Part shown: one piece after another, positions 5,554 to 11,719 of the stretch
Layout: the number at the start of each line of letters is the position of its first letter
How positions within the stretch are numbered: the stretch's first letter is position 1
DNA from: Nanobdellati archaeon
GTDB lineage: Archaea > SpSt-1190
Assembly (NCBI GenBank): GCA_015522095.1
Contig: WAMX01000100.1
Location: 1-13,729, forward strand
Direction of reading: 5' to 3'
Length of the DNA stretch: 13,729 bases
Made by a program: the position numbers and the translations under genes
The notes under the pieces: generated by a model
What the model saw: only the letters and a program-made list of their open reading frames with translations
Databases searched by the model: none
What the model was told of the DNA's origin: nothing

Positions 5554-6498
5554 TCAGCTCCTAAATAAATCTTCCCAGCTGTCAACCCTGGCGCGCTGGA
5601 AGTACTCCGCCCGCTCCGGCGCCACGGAGAGCCCCCGCTCGTATGCAAGCAGGCCGGAGTAGGCTATCATGGCGCCATTGTCCCCCGCAAACTCGGGCGG
5701 GACGGCATACGCCCTCGCACCCCGCTCAGCACACATAATCTCAAACATCTCCTTTAGCCGGCGGTTCTGGGCAACACCCCCTATGAGGAGCACCTCCTCC
5801 TTTCCGGTGTGCGCCATCGCCCTCTCCGCAACCTCCACGAGCATTGCGAACGCGTGCTCCTGATAGCTGTAGGCTATGTCCCTGGCGCTGTGGCTCTCAA
5901 GAAGCTGCTTCGCCCGCGTGAAGAGCCCGGAATAGCTGAGGTCCATGCCCTTCACCACATAGGGGAGGGGCAGGAACCTGCCGCCCCGCGCAAGCTTCTC
6001 CAGCTTGGGCCCGCCGGGGTGGGGGAGGCCAAGCTCCCGGGCAAGCTTGTCCAGCGCATTCCCCAGCGCAATGTCAAGCGTTTCGCCGAGTATGCGCCAG
6101 CCGCGCACAATTATCTGGGTGTTCCCCCCGCTGATGTAAACAAAGACGGGGTCGCGTGCGGGAGTTGTGGCGAGGCCTATCTCAAGGTGGGCAACCGCGT
6201 GGTTCACGGGCACAAGGGGCACTCCAAGCTCGCGGGCAAGCCGGGCGGCAATGTCCCTCCCCACCCTGAGGCAGGGGCCTATCCCCGGGCAGGCAGAGTA
6301 TGCAATCAGGTCCGGCGCTTCCTCAAGGGCGGGTCCGAGAAGCCCCTCCGCCACGGCGAGATGGTGCTCCGCAGCCTCCCTTGGCACAATCCCCCCTTTC
6401 TCGGGGCGGTACATGTCCAGCTCATTATAGACGGGGCCGCCATCCCACACCCCCACACCAAAGGTGTGGGCGGTGCTTTCTATGCCAAGCACGCGCAC
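5554..6498 (-). CDS. kae1: KEOPS complex subunit Kae1 (tRNA N6-threonylcarbamoyladenosine synthesis)
   Basis: 314 aa. Kae1 transfers the threonylcarbamoyl group to A37 of ANN-decoding tRNAs as part of KEOPS. Seen: the start MRVLGIESTAHTFGVGV, GGIVPREAAEHH (35-46), the metal-binding NHAVAHLEIG with H100 and H104, the ISGGNTQ loop (122-128), GETLDIALGNALDKLARELG (138-157), PHPGGPKLEKLA (159-170), YSYQEHAFAML, GGVAQNRRL (240-248) and FAGDNGAMIAY (270-280), whose D273 is the third metal ligand. All match archaeal Kae1. There is no C-terminal Bud32 kinase fusion, so Bud32 must be encoded elsewhere. A GTG at 6513 would add five residues; I prefer 6498 because it aligns exactly with the usual N-terminus and gives the same TATA distance as the divergent glycosyltransferase. 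Confidence 0.96.
   Translation of the reverse strand: MRVLGIESTAHTFGVGVWDGGPVYNELDMYRPEKGGIVPREAAEHHLAVAEGLLGPALEEAPDLIAYSACPGIGPCLRVGRDIAARLARELGVPLVPVNHAVAHLEIGLATTPARDPVFVYISGGNTQIIVRGWRILGETLDIALGNALDKLARELGLPHPGGPKLEKLARGGRFLPLPYVVKGMDLSYSGLFTRAKQLLESHSARDIAYSYQEHAFAMLVEVAERAMAHTGKEEVLLIGGVAQNRRLKEMFEIMCAERGARAYAVPPEFAGDNGAMIAYSGLLAYERGLSVAPERAEYFQRARVDSWEDLFRS
5562..5569 (-). promoter_or_regulatory. Putative TATA box inside the 3' end of kae1
   Basis: TTTATTTA on the minus strand, centred 25.5 bases before GTG 5540 and lying within the last codons of kae1. A nearby AGGAGCTGAT resembles a Shine-Dalgarno site but is 12 nt from the GTG, a little far. Confidence 0.45.
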
Positions 6499-6515
6499 AG
6501 CAACAACAGGCACGC

Positions 6516-6527
6516 TTTTTTAATTAT
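6516..6527. promoter_or_regulatory. Putative shared bidirectional TATA element between kae1 and GT2
   Basis: TTTTTTAATTAT is at the exact midpoint of the 46-bp gap, 23.5 bases from both the kae1 GTG (6498) and the glycosyltransferase GTG (6545). A second AT-rich patch at 6536-6543 could serve the alternative kae1 start at 6513. Confidence 0.5.
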
Positions 6528-6544
6528 CTTTCCAAAGTTAAATT

Positions 6545-7768
6545 GTGGTAAGCGCCATTGTCGCGGTCAACTGGGCAGTCCTCACCGTCTCGCTTTACCT
6601 CGCGATATACTATCTCCTCCTCATAATGGACAGGAAGGAAAGGAAGAGCGGGCCGGAGAAGCTCGTCGATGTGACAGTGCTCATACCCGCATACAACGAG
6701 GAAAAGAACATAAGGAGGGCGCTGGAGTCCGTGGCGGGGCTGGACTACCCCCGGGAGAAGCTACACATAATGGTCATTGACGATGGCTCAACGGACGGCA
6801 CATTCAGGGCTGCAGAGGGGTTTGCAAGGGAGCACCCGGAGCTCGATGTGAAGGTGCTCCGCAACAGGAAGAACCTGGGAAAGGGAGCGTCACTCAACAG
6901 GGCGCTCGGGCTTGTCAGGACACCTTATGTCGTGACCATGGACGCTGACTCATTTGTGGAGGAGAAGGCACTCAGGGAGGTCCTGAAGAAGGCGAAGGGA
7001 AACGCGGTCGTGGCCGCGTGCATTTTCCCCGAGAAGGCCTCGGGCGTGGCGGAGAAGCTTCAGGAGATAGAGTACATTGCAAGCAATTACCTCGCGCACC
7101 TGCTGAGCGGGTTCGATGCCCAGCTTGTCGCCCCGGGACCGTTCTCGCTCTTCCGGACCGAGGCGCTCAGGGAGATAGGGGGGTTTGATGAAACGGCCCC
7201 CGCGGAGGACCTTGAGGTGGTCTTCCGCCTCAGGAAAAGGGGATACAGCATGGACTTTGCGCCGGAGGCGCACGTTTACACGGAAATCCCCCCCAGCATG
7301 ACGGGGCTGATAAAGCAGCGCAGGAGGTGGAAGCTCGGAGTGCTTGATGCCGTGGAGAAGCACCCGAGGTATGCCGTGCCTGTGAATGTGTTCTCCGAGC
7401 AGGTCTTCTTTGCGCTCGTGTTCTCGCTGTCCCTGCTCATGCTCCTCGGGCTGCTTGCCTACCAGCTCTACAGGAAACTTGACAGCGCGTACATCTTCTT
7501 CAGGGCAGTGGGGCTGAACATACTGCCCTTCCTCAGGAACCTCGAGCTGAACTTTGACCCGTATTACCTCGATCCGCAGACCCTCTTTTACGCGGCGTTC
7601 GGGATGGTCGTGACAACGGCCGTGCTCGTCATAACCTTCAGGTTCTTTGAAGAGCGGAAGGTTTCGCTCAAGGATGTGGTGTTCTACTTTTTCCTGTATC
7701 CCGGAGCGCTTATAATGGTGTACCTCTTGGCTTTCAAGTCGTGGCTTACGAGGGATTATAAATGGTGA
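6545..7768 (+). CDS. Membrane-bound family 2 glycosyltransferase (processive type)
   Basis: 407 aa from GTG 6545. An N-terminal membrane helix (about 4-28) is followed by a GT2 GT-A domain: VTVLIPAYNEEKNI (43-56), VIDDGSTDGT (77-86), MDADS (132-136; the DxD motif binding metal and nucleotide sugar), PGPFSLFR (197-204), EDLEVVFRLRKRGY (221-234), and QRRRW (258-262). The ED and QxxRW motifs are those of cellulose/hyaluronan/chitin synthase-like and poly-N-acetylglucosamine synthase-like enzymes. C-terminal helices are at about 284-307, 347-366 and 377-396. The catalytic domain should face the cytoplasm and use a nucleotide sugar; donor and acceptor are unknown. All catalytic motifs are intact. 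It begins a plus-strand cassette: the next gene's ATG overlaps its stop by 7 nt. Transcription likely starts at the TATA element shared with kae1. Confidence 0.92.
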   Translation: MVSAIVAVNWAVLTVSLYLAIYYLLLIMDRKERKSGPEKLVDVTVLIPAYNEEKNIRRALESVAGLDYPREKLHIMVIDDGSTDGTFRAAEGFAREHPELDVKVLRNRKNLGKGASLNRALGLVRTPYVVTMDADSFVEEKALREVLKKAKGNAVVAACIFPEKASGVAEKLQEIEYIASNYLAHLLSGFDAQLVAPGPFSLFRTEALREIGGFDETAPAEDLEVVFRLRKRGYSMDFAPEAHVYTEIPPSMTGLIKQRRRWKLGVLDAVEKHPRYAVPVNVFSEQVFFALVFSLSLLMLLGLLAYQLYRKLDSAYIFFRAVGLNILPFLRNLELNFDPYYLDPQTLFYAAFGMVVTTAVLVITFRFFEERKVSLKDVVFYFFLYPGALIMVYLLAFKSWLTRDYKW

Positions 7769-8403
7769 GCAAGGCGGTGCTTGCAGGCGCGATAACTCTC
7801 ATAGTGTTCACAGCGGGGCTGAGCTTTGGCATGCTGTGGGACAGTATGAAGAAGGACAGGCTGCGGAAGAACATAGACGAGATAACCGTGTATTCCTCCG
7901 CGCTCTTCCTTGAGAGCCAGCTCCTGCCAAGGGTCAGGTGCACTTCAATGGAGCCCCTCCTGACCGACGCAATAAAGGACATATCCAGTGCCCTGAAGAG
8001 CTACGAGGTCTACACGAAGAACTCCCGCATAGACATAGACCAGCAGCGCCTTCTCTACAGGCGGTACCTGCTCGCCAACATACGCTACTGGATGTTTGCG
8101 GAGAAGTACAAGGAGGATTGCGGCGTGAACACCACCATTGTGCTGTTCTTCTTTGACGAGAAATGCCGCGAGTGCCTTGTTATGGCAGACCAGCTCACAT
8201 ATATGAAGAAGAAGTATGGCGATGCGCTCCTCGTCTTCCCCGTGAATATGTACCTCGCAAAGGACGATCCCATAGCTCACACGCTCAGGATAATGTACAA
8301 TGTGACATCCTACCCCACGGTGATAGTTGATGGCAGGAAGTTCGGGTTCATAGGCAGGGATGAGCTGGAGGGGCTGGTATGTGGGAACGGCTGCGCAGGA
8401 TAG
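7762..8403 (+). CDS. Membrane-anchored thioredoxin-like protein
   Basis: 213 aa. One N-terminal hydrophobic helix (5-25) serves as anchor. Residues 31-118 form a charged helical spacer. From about 123 there is a thioredoxin-like fold: the strand TTIVLFFFDEKCRECLVMAD carries the C135-R-E-C138 active site, and TSYPTVIVDG (182-191) supplies the cis-proline P185 and the following strand. Further cysteines are at 60, 120, 207 and 211. The domain is probably extracytoplasmic, where such proteins form, reduce or isomerise disulfides; direction cannot be read from sequence. Its start ATG overlaps the glycosyltransferase stop (ATGGTGA), and its own 3' end overlaps the next gene by 25 nt, so the three are tightly coupled. 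Confidence 0.8.
   Translation: MVSKAVLAGAITLIVFTAGLSFGMLWDSMKKDRLRKNIDEITVYSSALFLESQLLPRVRCTSMEPLLTDAIKDISSALKSYEVYTKNSRIDIDQQRLLYRRYLLANIRYWMFAEKYKEDCGVNTTIVLFFFDEKCRECLVMADQLTYMKKKYGDALLVFPVNMYLAKDDPIAHTLRIMYNVTSYPTVIVDGRKFGFIGRDELEGLVCGNGCAG
8367..8371 (+). promoter_or_regulatory. Shine-Dalgarno site of the GT-C-like gene
   Basis: GGAGG, 7 nt before ATG 8379, within the 3' end of the thioredoxin-like gene. It supports a start inside that gene. Confidence 0.55.
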
Positions 8404-9557
8404 ACCCATTCTGGCCCGCCTACGTGGCGCTTCTCGCCCTTTACTTGCGCCACCCCCTGTCGGCGTCGTGGGACCCTGCGGAGTATCTCGCCTACGGGAA
8501 ATACATCTTTGGCGGGTACGGGTTTGACGCGTACTACCGCCCCATTGTGTGGCCCTTCTTCCTCGGGATGCTATGGAAGGTCGGGCTGCCAATGCCCGCC
8601 TCAATGTACGCATCCACGGCCATCACATACGCGCTCATCCCTCTCTCGACATATTTCCTCGCGCGGGGACCCCGGAAATACCTCGGCCTCCTCATTGCAA
8701 GCAACCCTGTGTTTTTCAGGTGGTCCCACCTGCCGCTGAGCCACCTGCCTGCCACGCTCTTCCTGCTCCTTGCAGTGAGCACCGCGGGCCACGCATCCGG
8801 CGCATTCTCCGCCCTCTCGGGGCTCTCGAGGTTTACCTTCCTGACGGCCCTCATAAACACGCTGGGAAGCAGGAAGAAGCTGGTCGGGGCGGGGGCGGTG
8901 CTTGCAGTTTACGGGCTCGCGATATTCGCCGCCTACGGAGACCCCCTCGCACAGGTCGCCAAGGCAAGCGAGACCATAGGGTGGAGCAGGTACTACCGGC
9001 AGCTATGGACGCAGGATCCCCTGTTCTACCTGAAGGTCATGTGGGAGAGCTCTCCCCTCCTCCTGCTCGGATTCCTCGAGCTCTCGCGCTTCACCGTGGC
9101 GGCCCTCTTTTCATACGCCTTCTTTGCATTTCGCGTGTTCCGAAAGGAAGACAGGTTTTTCATAGACATCCTGCCCTACCTGGGCATCAACATCTCGCGT
9201 AGGAAGTGGCTGACCCTGCTCATCGTGGCATTCCAGCTGACCCAGCTAACGGGGGTGAAGGAGTTCCGCGAGGAAGTGGGATATGCGGGGCTGATAGAGG
9301 ACGGCACGACGGTCATAGGGAACCATCCGGGGATAAACGCATACAGGGATGTCAGGTTCCGCCCGTGGTTCGATTATTTCCAGCCCTTCAACTTCACGGG
9401 CGTGGATTACTGCATATATTACGTCTGGGGGATTCCCTGCATTGACGGGGCCTGTGAGGACAGGGTCAGGGAGTTCTACGCCGGCTGCACCGACGGAAGG
9501 ATACTCTACAACCAGAGCGGGATCATTGTAAGCTTTTTAAGCGGCGCGGGGAATTAA
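8379..9557 (+). CDS. GT-C-type integral membrane glycosyltransferase (PMT/ArnT-like), probable
   Basis: 392 aa. After the first helix (12-24) comes a loop with WDPAEYLAYGKYIF (31-44): D32 and E35 sit where GT-C enzymes (PMT, ArnT, AglB relatives) carry their acidic catalytic pair. YYRPIVWPFFLGMLW (52-66) matches the usual 'YRPPLFPLLLALL' segment. Further helices lie at about 79-94, 101-115, 122-136, 167-186, 225-253 and 277-291. EDRFFIDILPYL (257-268) parallels the family's 'RYLLPLLPFL'. The protein is shorter than typical PMTs, and the C-terminal 100 residues form a likely soluble domain with four cysteines at 345, 354, 359 and 370. The donor is presumably lipid-linked sugar, possibly made by the upstream GT2. 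It overlaps the thioredoxin-like gene by 25 nt. GT-C assignment is by motif and topology only. Confidence 0.7.
   Translation: MWERLRRIDPFWPAYVALLALYLRHPLSASWDPAEYLAYGKYIFGGYGFDAYYRPIVWPFFLGMLWKVGLPMPASMYASTAITYALIPLSTYFLARGPRKYLGLLIASNPVFFRWSHLPLSHLPATLFLLLAVSTAGHASGAFSALSGLSRFTFLTALINTLGSRKKLVGAGAVLAVYGLAIFAAYGDPLAQVAKASETIGWSRYYRQLWTQDPLFYLKVMWESSPLLLLGFLELSRFTVAALFSYAFFAFRVFRKEDRFFIDILPYLGINISRRKWLTLLIVAFQLTQLTGVKEFREEVGYAGLIEDGTTVIGNHPGINAYRDVRFRPWFDYFQPFNFTGVDYCIYYVWGIPCIDGACEDRVREFYAGCTDGRILYNQSGIIVSFLSGAGN
9533..9541 (+). promoter_or_regulatory. Putative TATA box for the DoxX-like gene
   Basis: CTTTTTAAG near the 3' end of the GT-C-like gene, centred 25 bases before GTG 9562. It implies the DoxX-like gene can be transcribed separately from the glycosyltransferase cassette. 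Confidence 0.5.
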
Positions 9558-9561
9558 CGGT

Positions 9562-9978
9562 GTGCATTCACACAAGCTGCTCCGCGTGAGCATCGCCCTG
9601 CTGTTCCTCTGGTTCGGGCTCTCGCAGCTCATAAACCCTGAGTCGTGGTTCGGCTATGTGCCACAGTGGCTGGTCAAGCACCCCTATGAGGTGCAGCACG
9701 AGCATCCCCTGCAGCTCGCGCACAGCATCCCGAAGCCCGGGCTTCACGCGCTCGTCATGCTCAACGGGCTTTTTGAGACCGTCCTTGGCGGGGCACTCCT
9801 TGCGGGCATCTTCACGCGGTGGGTGGCGCTGCTTCTTTCAGCGCATCTCGGGCTCATTGCCCTGAGCCTGGGCTACAATGACCTTGCAATCAGGGACCTT
9901 GCGCTGGCAGCCGCAACATTCTCAGTATTCCTCAGGAAGGGCGAGCTCACTCGACATCCATCCGCGGAGCAAGGATAA
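9562..9978 (+). CDS. DoxX-like four-helix membrane protein
   Basis: 138 aa from GTG 9562, the only in-frame start before the first helix. Hydrophobic segments lie at about 7-24, 61-84, 86-104 and 108-124, the layout of the DoxX/DoxD family. The first helix carries LLRVSIALLFLWFGLSQLI, similar to the family's 'LLRLALGLLFLWAGLSKL'. NGLFETVLGGALLAG (68-82) matches the 'GxxELxxGlaLllG' helix. Family members are quinone-linked or of unknown role; in mycobacteria DoxX forms a membrane complex with SodA and a thiosulfate sulfurtransferase in redox homeostasis. A redox link to the thioredoxin-like gene two places upstream is possible but unproven. The 3' end overlaps the convergent PCNA gene by 32 nt. 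Confidence 0.75.
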   Translation: MHSHKLLRVSIALLFLWFGLSQLINPESWFGYVPQWLVKHPYEVQHEHPLQLAHSIPKPGLHALVMLNGLFETVLGGALLAGIFTRWVALLLSAHLGLIALSLGYNDLAIRDLALAAATFSVFLRKGELTRHPSAEQG

Positions 9979-10687
9979 AGGCAAGCTCGAGCTCCGGGCT
10001 TTCGTGCTTTATTGCAAGCGGGTAGTCGGTCTTCAGGGCGAGCTCAACCTCCTTTGCAACCCTCGGCTTGGTGAGCTTTTTGAGGTACTCTATGGAGAAC
10101 TTGGCGCGTGCGCTTTCCTGGGCCTCCATGCCCACAAGTCCCTCTTCCCTGCGGAGCACGACCTCCACGTCACCGAGGTCCCCCTGTGAGAGCACGCGGA
10201 GCTCGCCATTTGCGGCCACGAAGGTCAGCGCGTCCCCCACCACAGAAGCGTCATCAATGGCGTCCTGCAGCGCCCCCAGCTCAACGGTCGCCTTTGCGGA
10301 GAAGCTCAGGTTTGGCTCGGGGCGCGGGCCGCTCTCAAGCGCAAGGAGGGGAAGGCTGAACTTCTTCTGGCCCCTCCCCTTTGAGATGAGCTCTATGCGG
10401 CCGCCGGAGATCTTGAGCGCAAGCTCCTCGCTCCGCTTCACGCGCTTCAGAACCTGTATGAACCTCTCTATGTTCACGCCCACAAAGCCCTCGCTTTCAA
10501 GCAGGTACTCATCAAAAGCCTCCTTCTTGAGGCTCATGATTACCATCGCCACATTCGCGGGGTCCATCGCCCTCAGAAGCAGCCCGTCCTTTCCAAGCTT
10601 GAAGACAACATCATCCTTCACAAGCTCGTAAACTGCCTTTATTCCCTCAACGAGCAGCTCAGGCCTGCTCATCTTTGCCTCGAACAT
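9947..10687 (-). CDS. pcn: DNA polymerase sliding clamp (PCNA)
   Basis: 246 aa from ATG 10687, typical for archaeal PCNA. The clamp forms a trimeric ring that tethers polymerases, FEN1, ligase and other PIP-box proteins to DNA. Landmarks: MFEAKMSRPELLVEGIKAVY at the N-terminus, GLLLRAMDPANVAMV (the conserved 'RAMDPSRVAM'), FVGVNIERFIQVLKRVKRSE (usual 'VDLEDLKKVLKRAKRxE'), a central ALESGPRPEPNLSFSAKATV (the interdomain connector and 'PELPFTAKV'), FSIEYLKKL, and the terminal LAFILAPRMD ('YYLAPRVE'). An in-frame start at 10762 would add 25 non-family residues; a GGAGGTG site 7 nt upstream picks ATG 10687. It overlaps the OB-fold gene by 29 nt, so the two form an operon. Confidence 0.96.
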   Translation of the reverse strand: MFEAKMSRPELLVEGIKAVYELVKDDVVFKLGKDGLLLRAMDPANVAMVIMSLKKEAFDEYLLESEGFVGVNIERFIQVLKRVKRSEELALKISGGRIELISKGRGQKKFSLPLLALESGPRPEPNLSFSAKATVELGALQDAIDDASVVGDALTFVAANGELRVLSQGDLGDVEVVLRREEGLVGMEAQESARAKFSIEYLKKLTKPRVAKEVELALKTDYPLAIKHESPELELAFILAPRMDVE

Positions 10688-10997
10688 CTTTCCACACCTC
10701 CAGCACCTGTTTGTACCGGGACGGGTCAAACCCCTCAATGCGGCGGATGACCTCTCCATCAACGCCCTGGGGGTTTGCCCACCCTATTACCATGAGCTGG
10801 TCTCCCTGCCTGTAGGAGTCCAGCCTTTCAATTAAGTCAAGATTGTTTAAAAGGACATTAGTGGTGCCGGTGCCATCATCAAGCACGAGCCTGCCCTCCT
10901 CCTTGCTCACCTCGATGACGACGCCGCAGAGCTTGACGCGGCGATCCTGCGGCGAGAGCTCTGAAACCAGCCTGCTCCGTGAAACCTGCCTCATCAC
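10659..10997 (-). CDS. Small OB-fold nucleic-acid-binding protein upstream of PCNA
   Basis: 112 aa from GTG 10997, or 111 from the adjacent ATG 10994. Residues 19-90 look like a single OB fold: RRVKLCGVVIEVSKEEGRLV (strands 1-2), LDDGTGTTNVLL (39-50; the typical 'DDGTGxIxV' strand 3), a helix around NLDLIERLDSYRQGD, LMVIGWANPQG (68-78) and GEVIRRIEGFDP. This is the pattern of RPA32/Stn1-like and RMI-like single OB proteins. The terminal helix is charged. It probably binds single-stranded DNA or a protein partner; it is too small to be a multi-OB RPA by itself. Its 3' end overlaps the PCNA gene by 29 nt, which points to replication or repair. The start lies about 25 bases below a palindromic TATA element. 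Confidence 0.8.
   Translation of the reverse strand: MMRQVSRSRLVSELSPQDRRVKLCGVVIEVSKEEGRLVLDDGTGTTNVLLNNLDLIERLDSYRQGDQLMVIGWANPQGVDGEVIRRIEGFDPSRYKQVLEVWKDVRGKDEQA
10695..10701 (-). promoter_or_regulatory. Shine-Dalgarno site of the PCNA gene
   Basis: GGAGGTG on the minus strand, 7 nt before ATG 10687, within the OB-fold gene. It excludes the longer in-frame reading from 10762. Confidence 0.75.
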
Positions 10998-11016
10998 AAG
11001 AAGGGAAGCATCAGGT

Positions 11017-11026
11017 TTTTATAAAA
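11017..11026. promoter_or_regulatory. Putative shared bidirectional TATA element between OB-fold and exported-protein genes
   Basis: TTTTATAAAA is a perfect palindrome near the middle of a 46-bp gap. It is centred 24.5 bases from GTG 10997 (minus) and 22.5 bases from GTG 11044 (plus). No other AT-rich box lies in the gap. Confidence 0.55.
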
Positions 11027-11043
11027 CGGACGATAAGATTGCC

Positions 11044-11604
11044 GTGAAGTACCTGGCCGTGCTGCTGTTGCTCGCTCCCGTCGTGGCGGAGAGCATCAGG
11101 CTCTCGCCAACATATGTGCGCATGCCCGTGAACTCAAGCCAGACCATCACCATCACGCTCACGGGCTCGGGAAAGGCCTACGACCTCAAGCTTTATGGGC
11201 CGTATCTCGAATGGCAGAGCAGGCGAGTCTGGGTGGGTCCCTCAGGGAAAACGCTCGCAGTCAGGTTCTCCCCCGAGGCGCCGGGCAGGTATGAGGTAAA
11301 CGCGGAGTTTGGGAGGGCAAGGAGCGGTATGGTGGCAGAGGTCTATGTTCCCGACAGCATGGAAGGTCTTTACGCACGGATACAGGAGCTGCGCCGGGAG
11401 GCGGACAGCCCCGAAGCCCTCGCAATAATTGAAGAAGCGGAAAGGCTCTACAACCAGAGCAGGTTCCAGATGGCCGAATTGAAGCTCAGGGAGCTTGAAG
11501 GCATCCGGACCGCAAGGAAGCCGCCATCGGACCTGCCCAAAGTCGTGCTCGTGGCCGTGCTTGCCCTGCTCTCAATCGCATCGCTCAAGCTCCTCCTTAC
11601 TTGA
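11044..11604 (+). CDS. Exported, C-terminally membrane-anchored protein with beta-sandwich and helical stalk
   Basis: 186 aa from GTG 11044. I chose this start because MKYLAVLLLLAPVVAES is a clean signal peptide (cleavage likely after A15), the GTG is 22-23 bases below the TATA element, and the longer in-frame reading from 10843 runs antisense through the OB-fold gene. Residues 17-101 are rich in alternating beta strands (VNSSQTITITLTGSGKAY, LAVRFSPEAPGRYEVNAEFG), typical of an Ig-like or NEW3-like domain. Residues 104-157 are charged and helical, probably a stalk or coiled coil. Residues 165-185 are a C-terminal membrane helix. Two N-glycosylation sequons (N30, N137) are present. The protein should be displayed outside the cell. 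No specific family recognised. Its 3' end overlaps the small convergent ORF by 8 nt. Confidence 0.75.
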   Translation: MKYLAVLLLLAPVVAESIRLSPTYVRMPVNSSQTITITLTGSGKAYDLKLYGPYLEWQSRRVWVGPSGKTLAVRFSPEAPGRYEVNAEFGRARSGMVAEVYVPDSMEGLYARIQELRREADSPEALAIIEEAERLYNQSRFQMAELKLRELEGIRTARKPPSDLPKVVLVAVLALLSIASLKLLLT

Positions 11605-11719
11605 TTTCGAGGTCGCCCATCCGGGAGAAATTGTAGTAGAGCATGGTCCCCCAGACCAGCAGGAACACTGCAATGCCAAGGAGCTCAATAATCCTCTTCC
11701 CCTCCGTATTCAGACTCAA
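11597..11719 (-). CDS. Small single-pass membrane protein (40 aa), tentative
   Basis: A short reading frame from TTG 11719 to a TAA at 11597-11599, overlapping the last 35 nt of hef in another frame. It encodes an N-terminal EGKRIIELL, one hydrophobic helix GIAVFLLVWGTMLYY, and a polar end FSRMGDLEIK. Positive charges before the helix suggest a cytoplasmic N-terminus. It fills the only space between hef and the exported-protein gene. The start is uncertain: a GGAGGGGAAGAGG site lies inside the N-terminal codons and would suit an ATT start just after it, which is rare. It could be a real small membrane protein or chance; codon use and the clean helix favour real. Confidence 0.4.
   Translation of the reverse strand: MSLNTEGKRIIELLGIAVFLLVWGTMLYYNFSRMGDLEIK

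Noticed and set aside
5541..5648. N-terminal extension of the 194-aa Rossmann-like gene (36 residues)
   Set aside because: It would lie mostly over the kae1 end, is Ser/Arg-rich and unlike a domain, and includes an AT-rich promoter-like stretch. GTG 5540 fits the TATA spacing.
5809..6780. Plus-strand open frame (323 aa) antisense to kae1 and running into the GT2 gene
   Set aside because: It crosses the shared promoter and two well-supported genes, is low in hydrophobic and domain-like segments, and is rich in Pro/Gly/His as expected of antisense translation.
10688..10762. 25-residue extension at the PCNA N-terminus
   Set aside because: PCNA families begin at MFEA-type sequences, and a strong GGAGGTG site directly precedes ATG 10687.
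10843..11043. Longer start for the exported protein, antisense to the OB-fold gene
   Set aside because: It would bury the signal peptide and run through the OB-fold gene and the shared TATA element.
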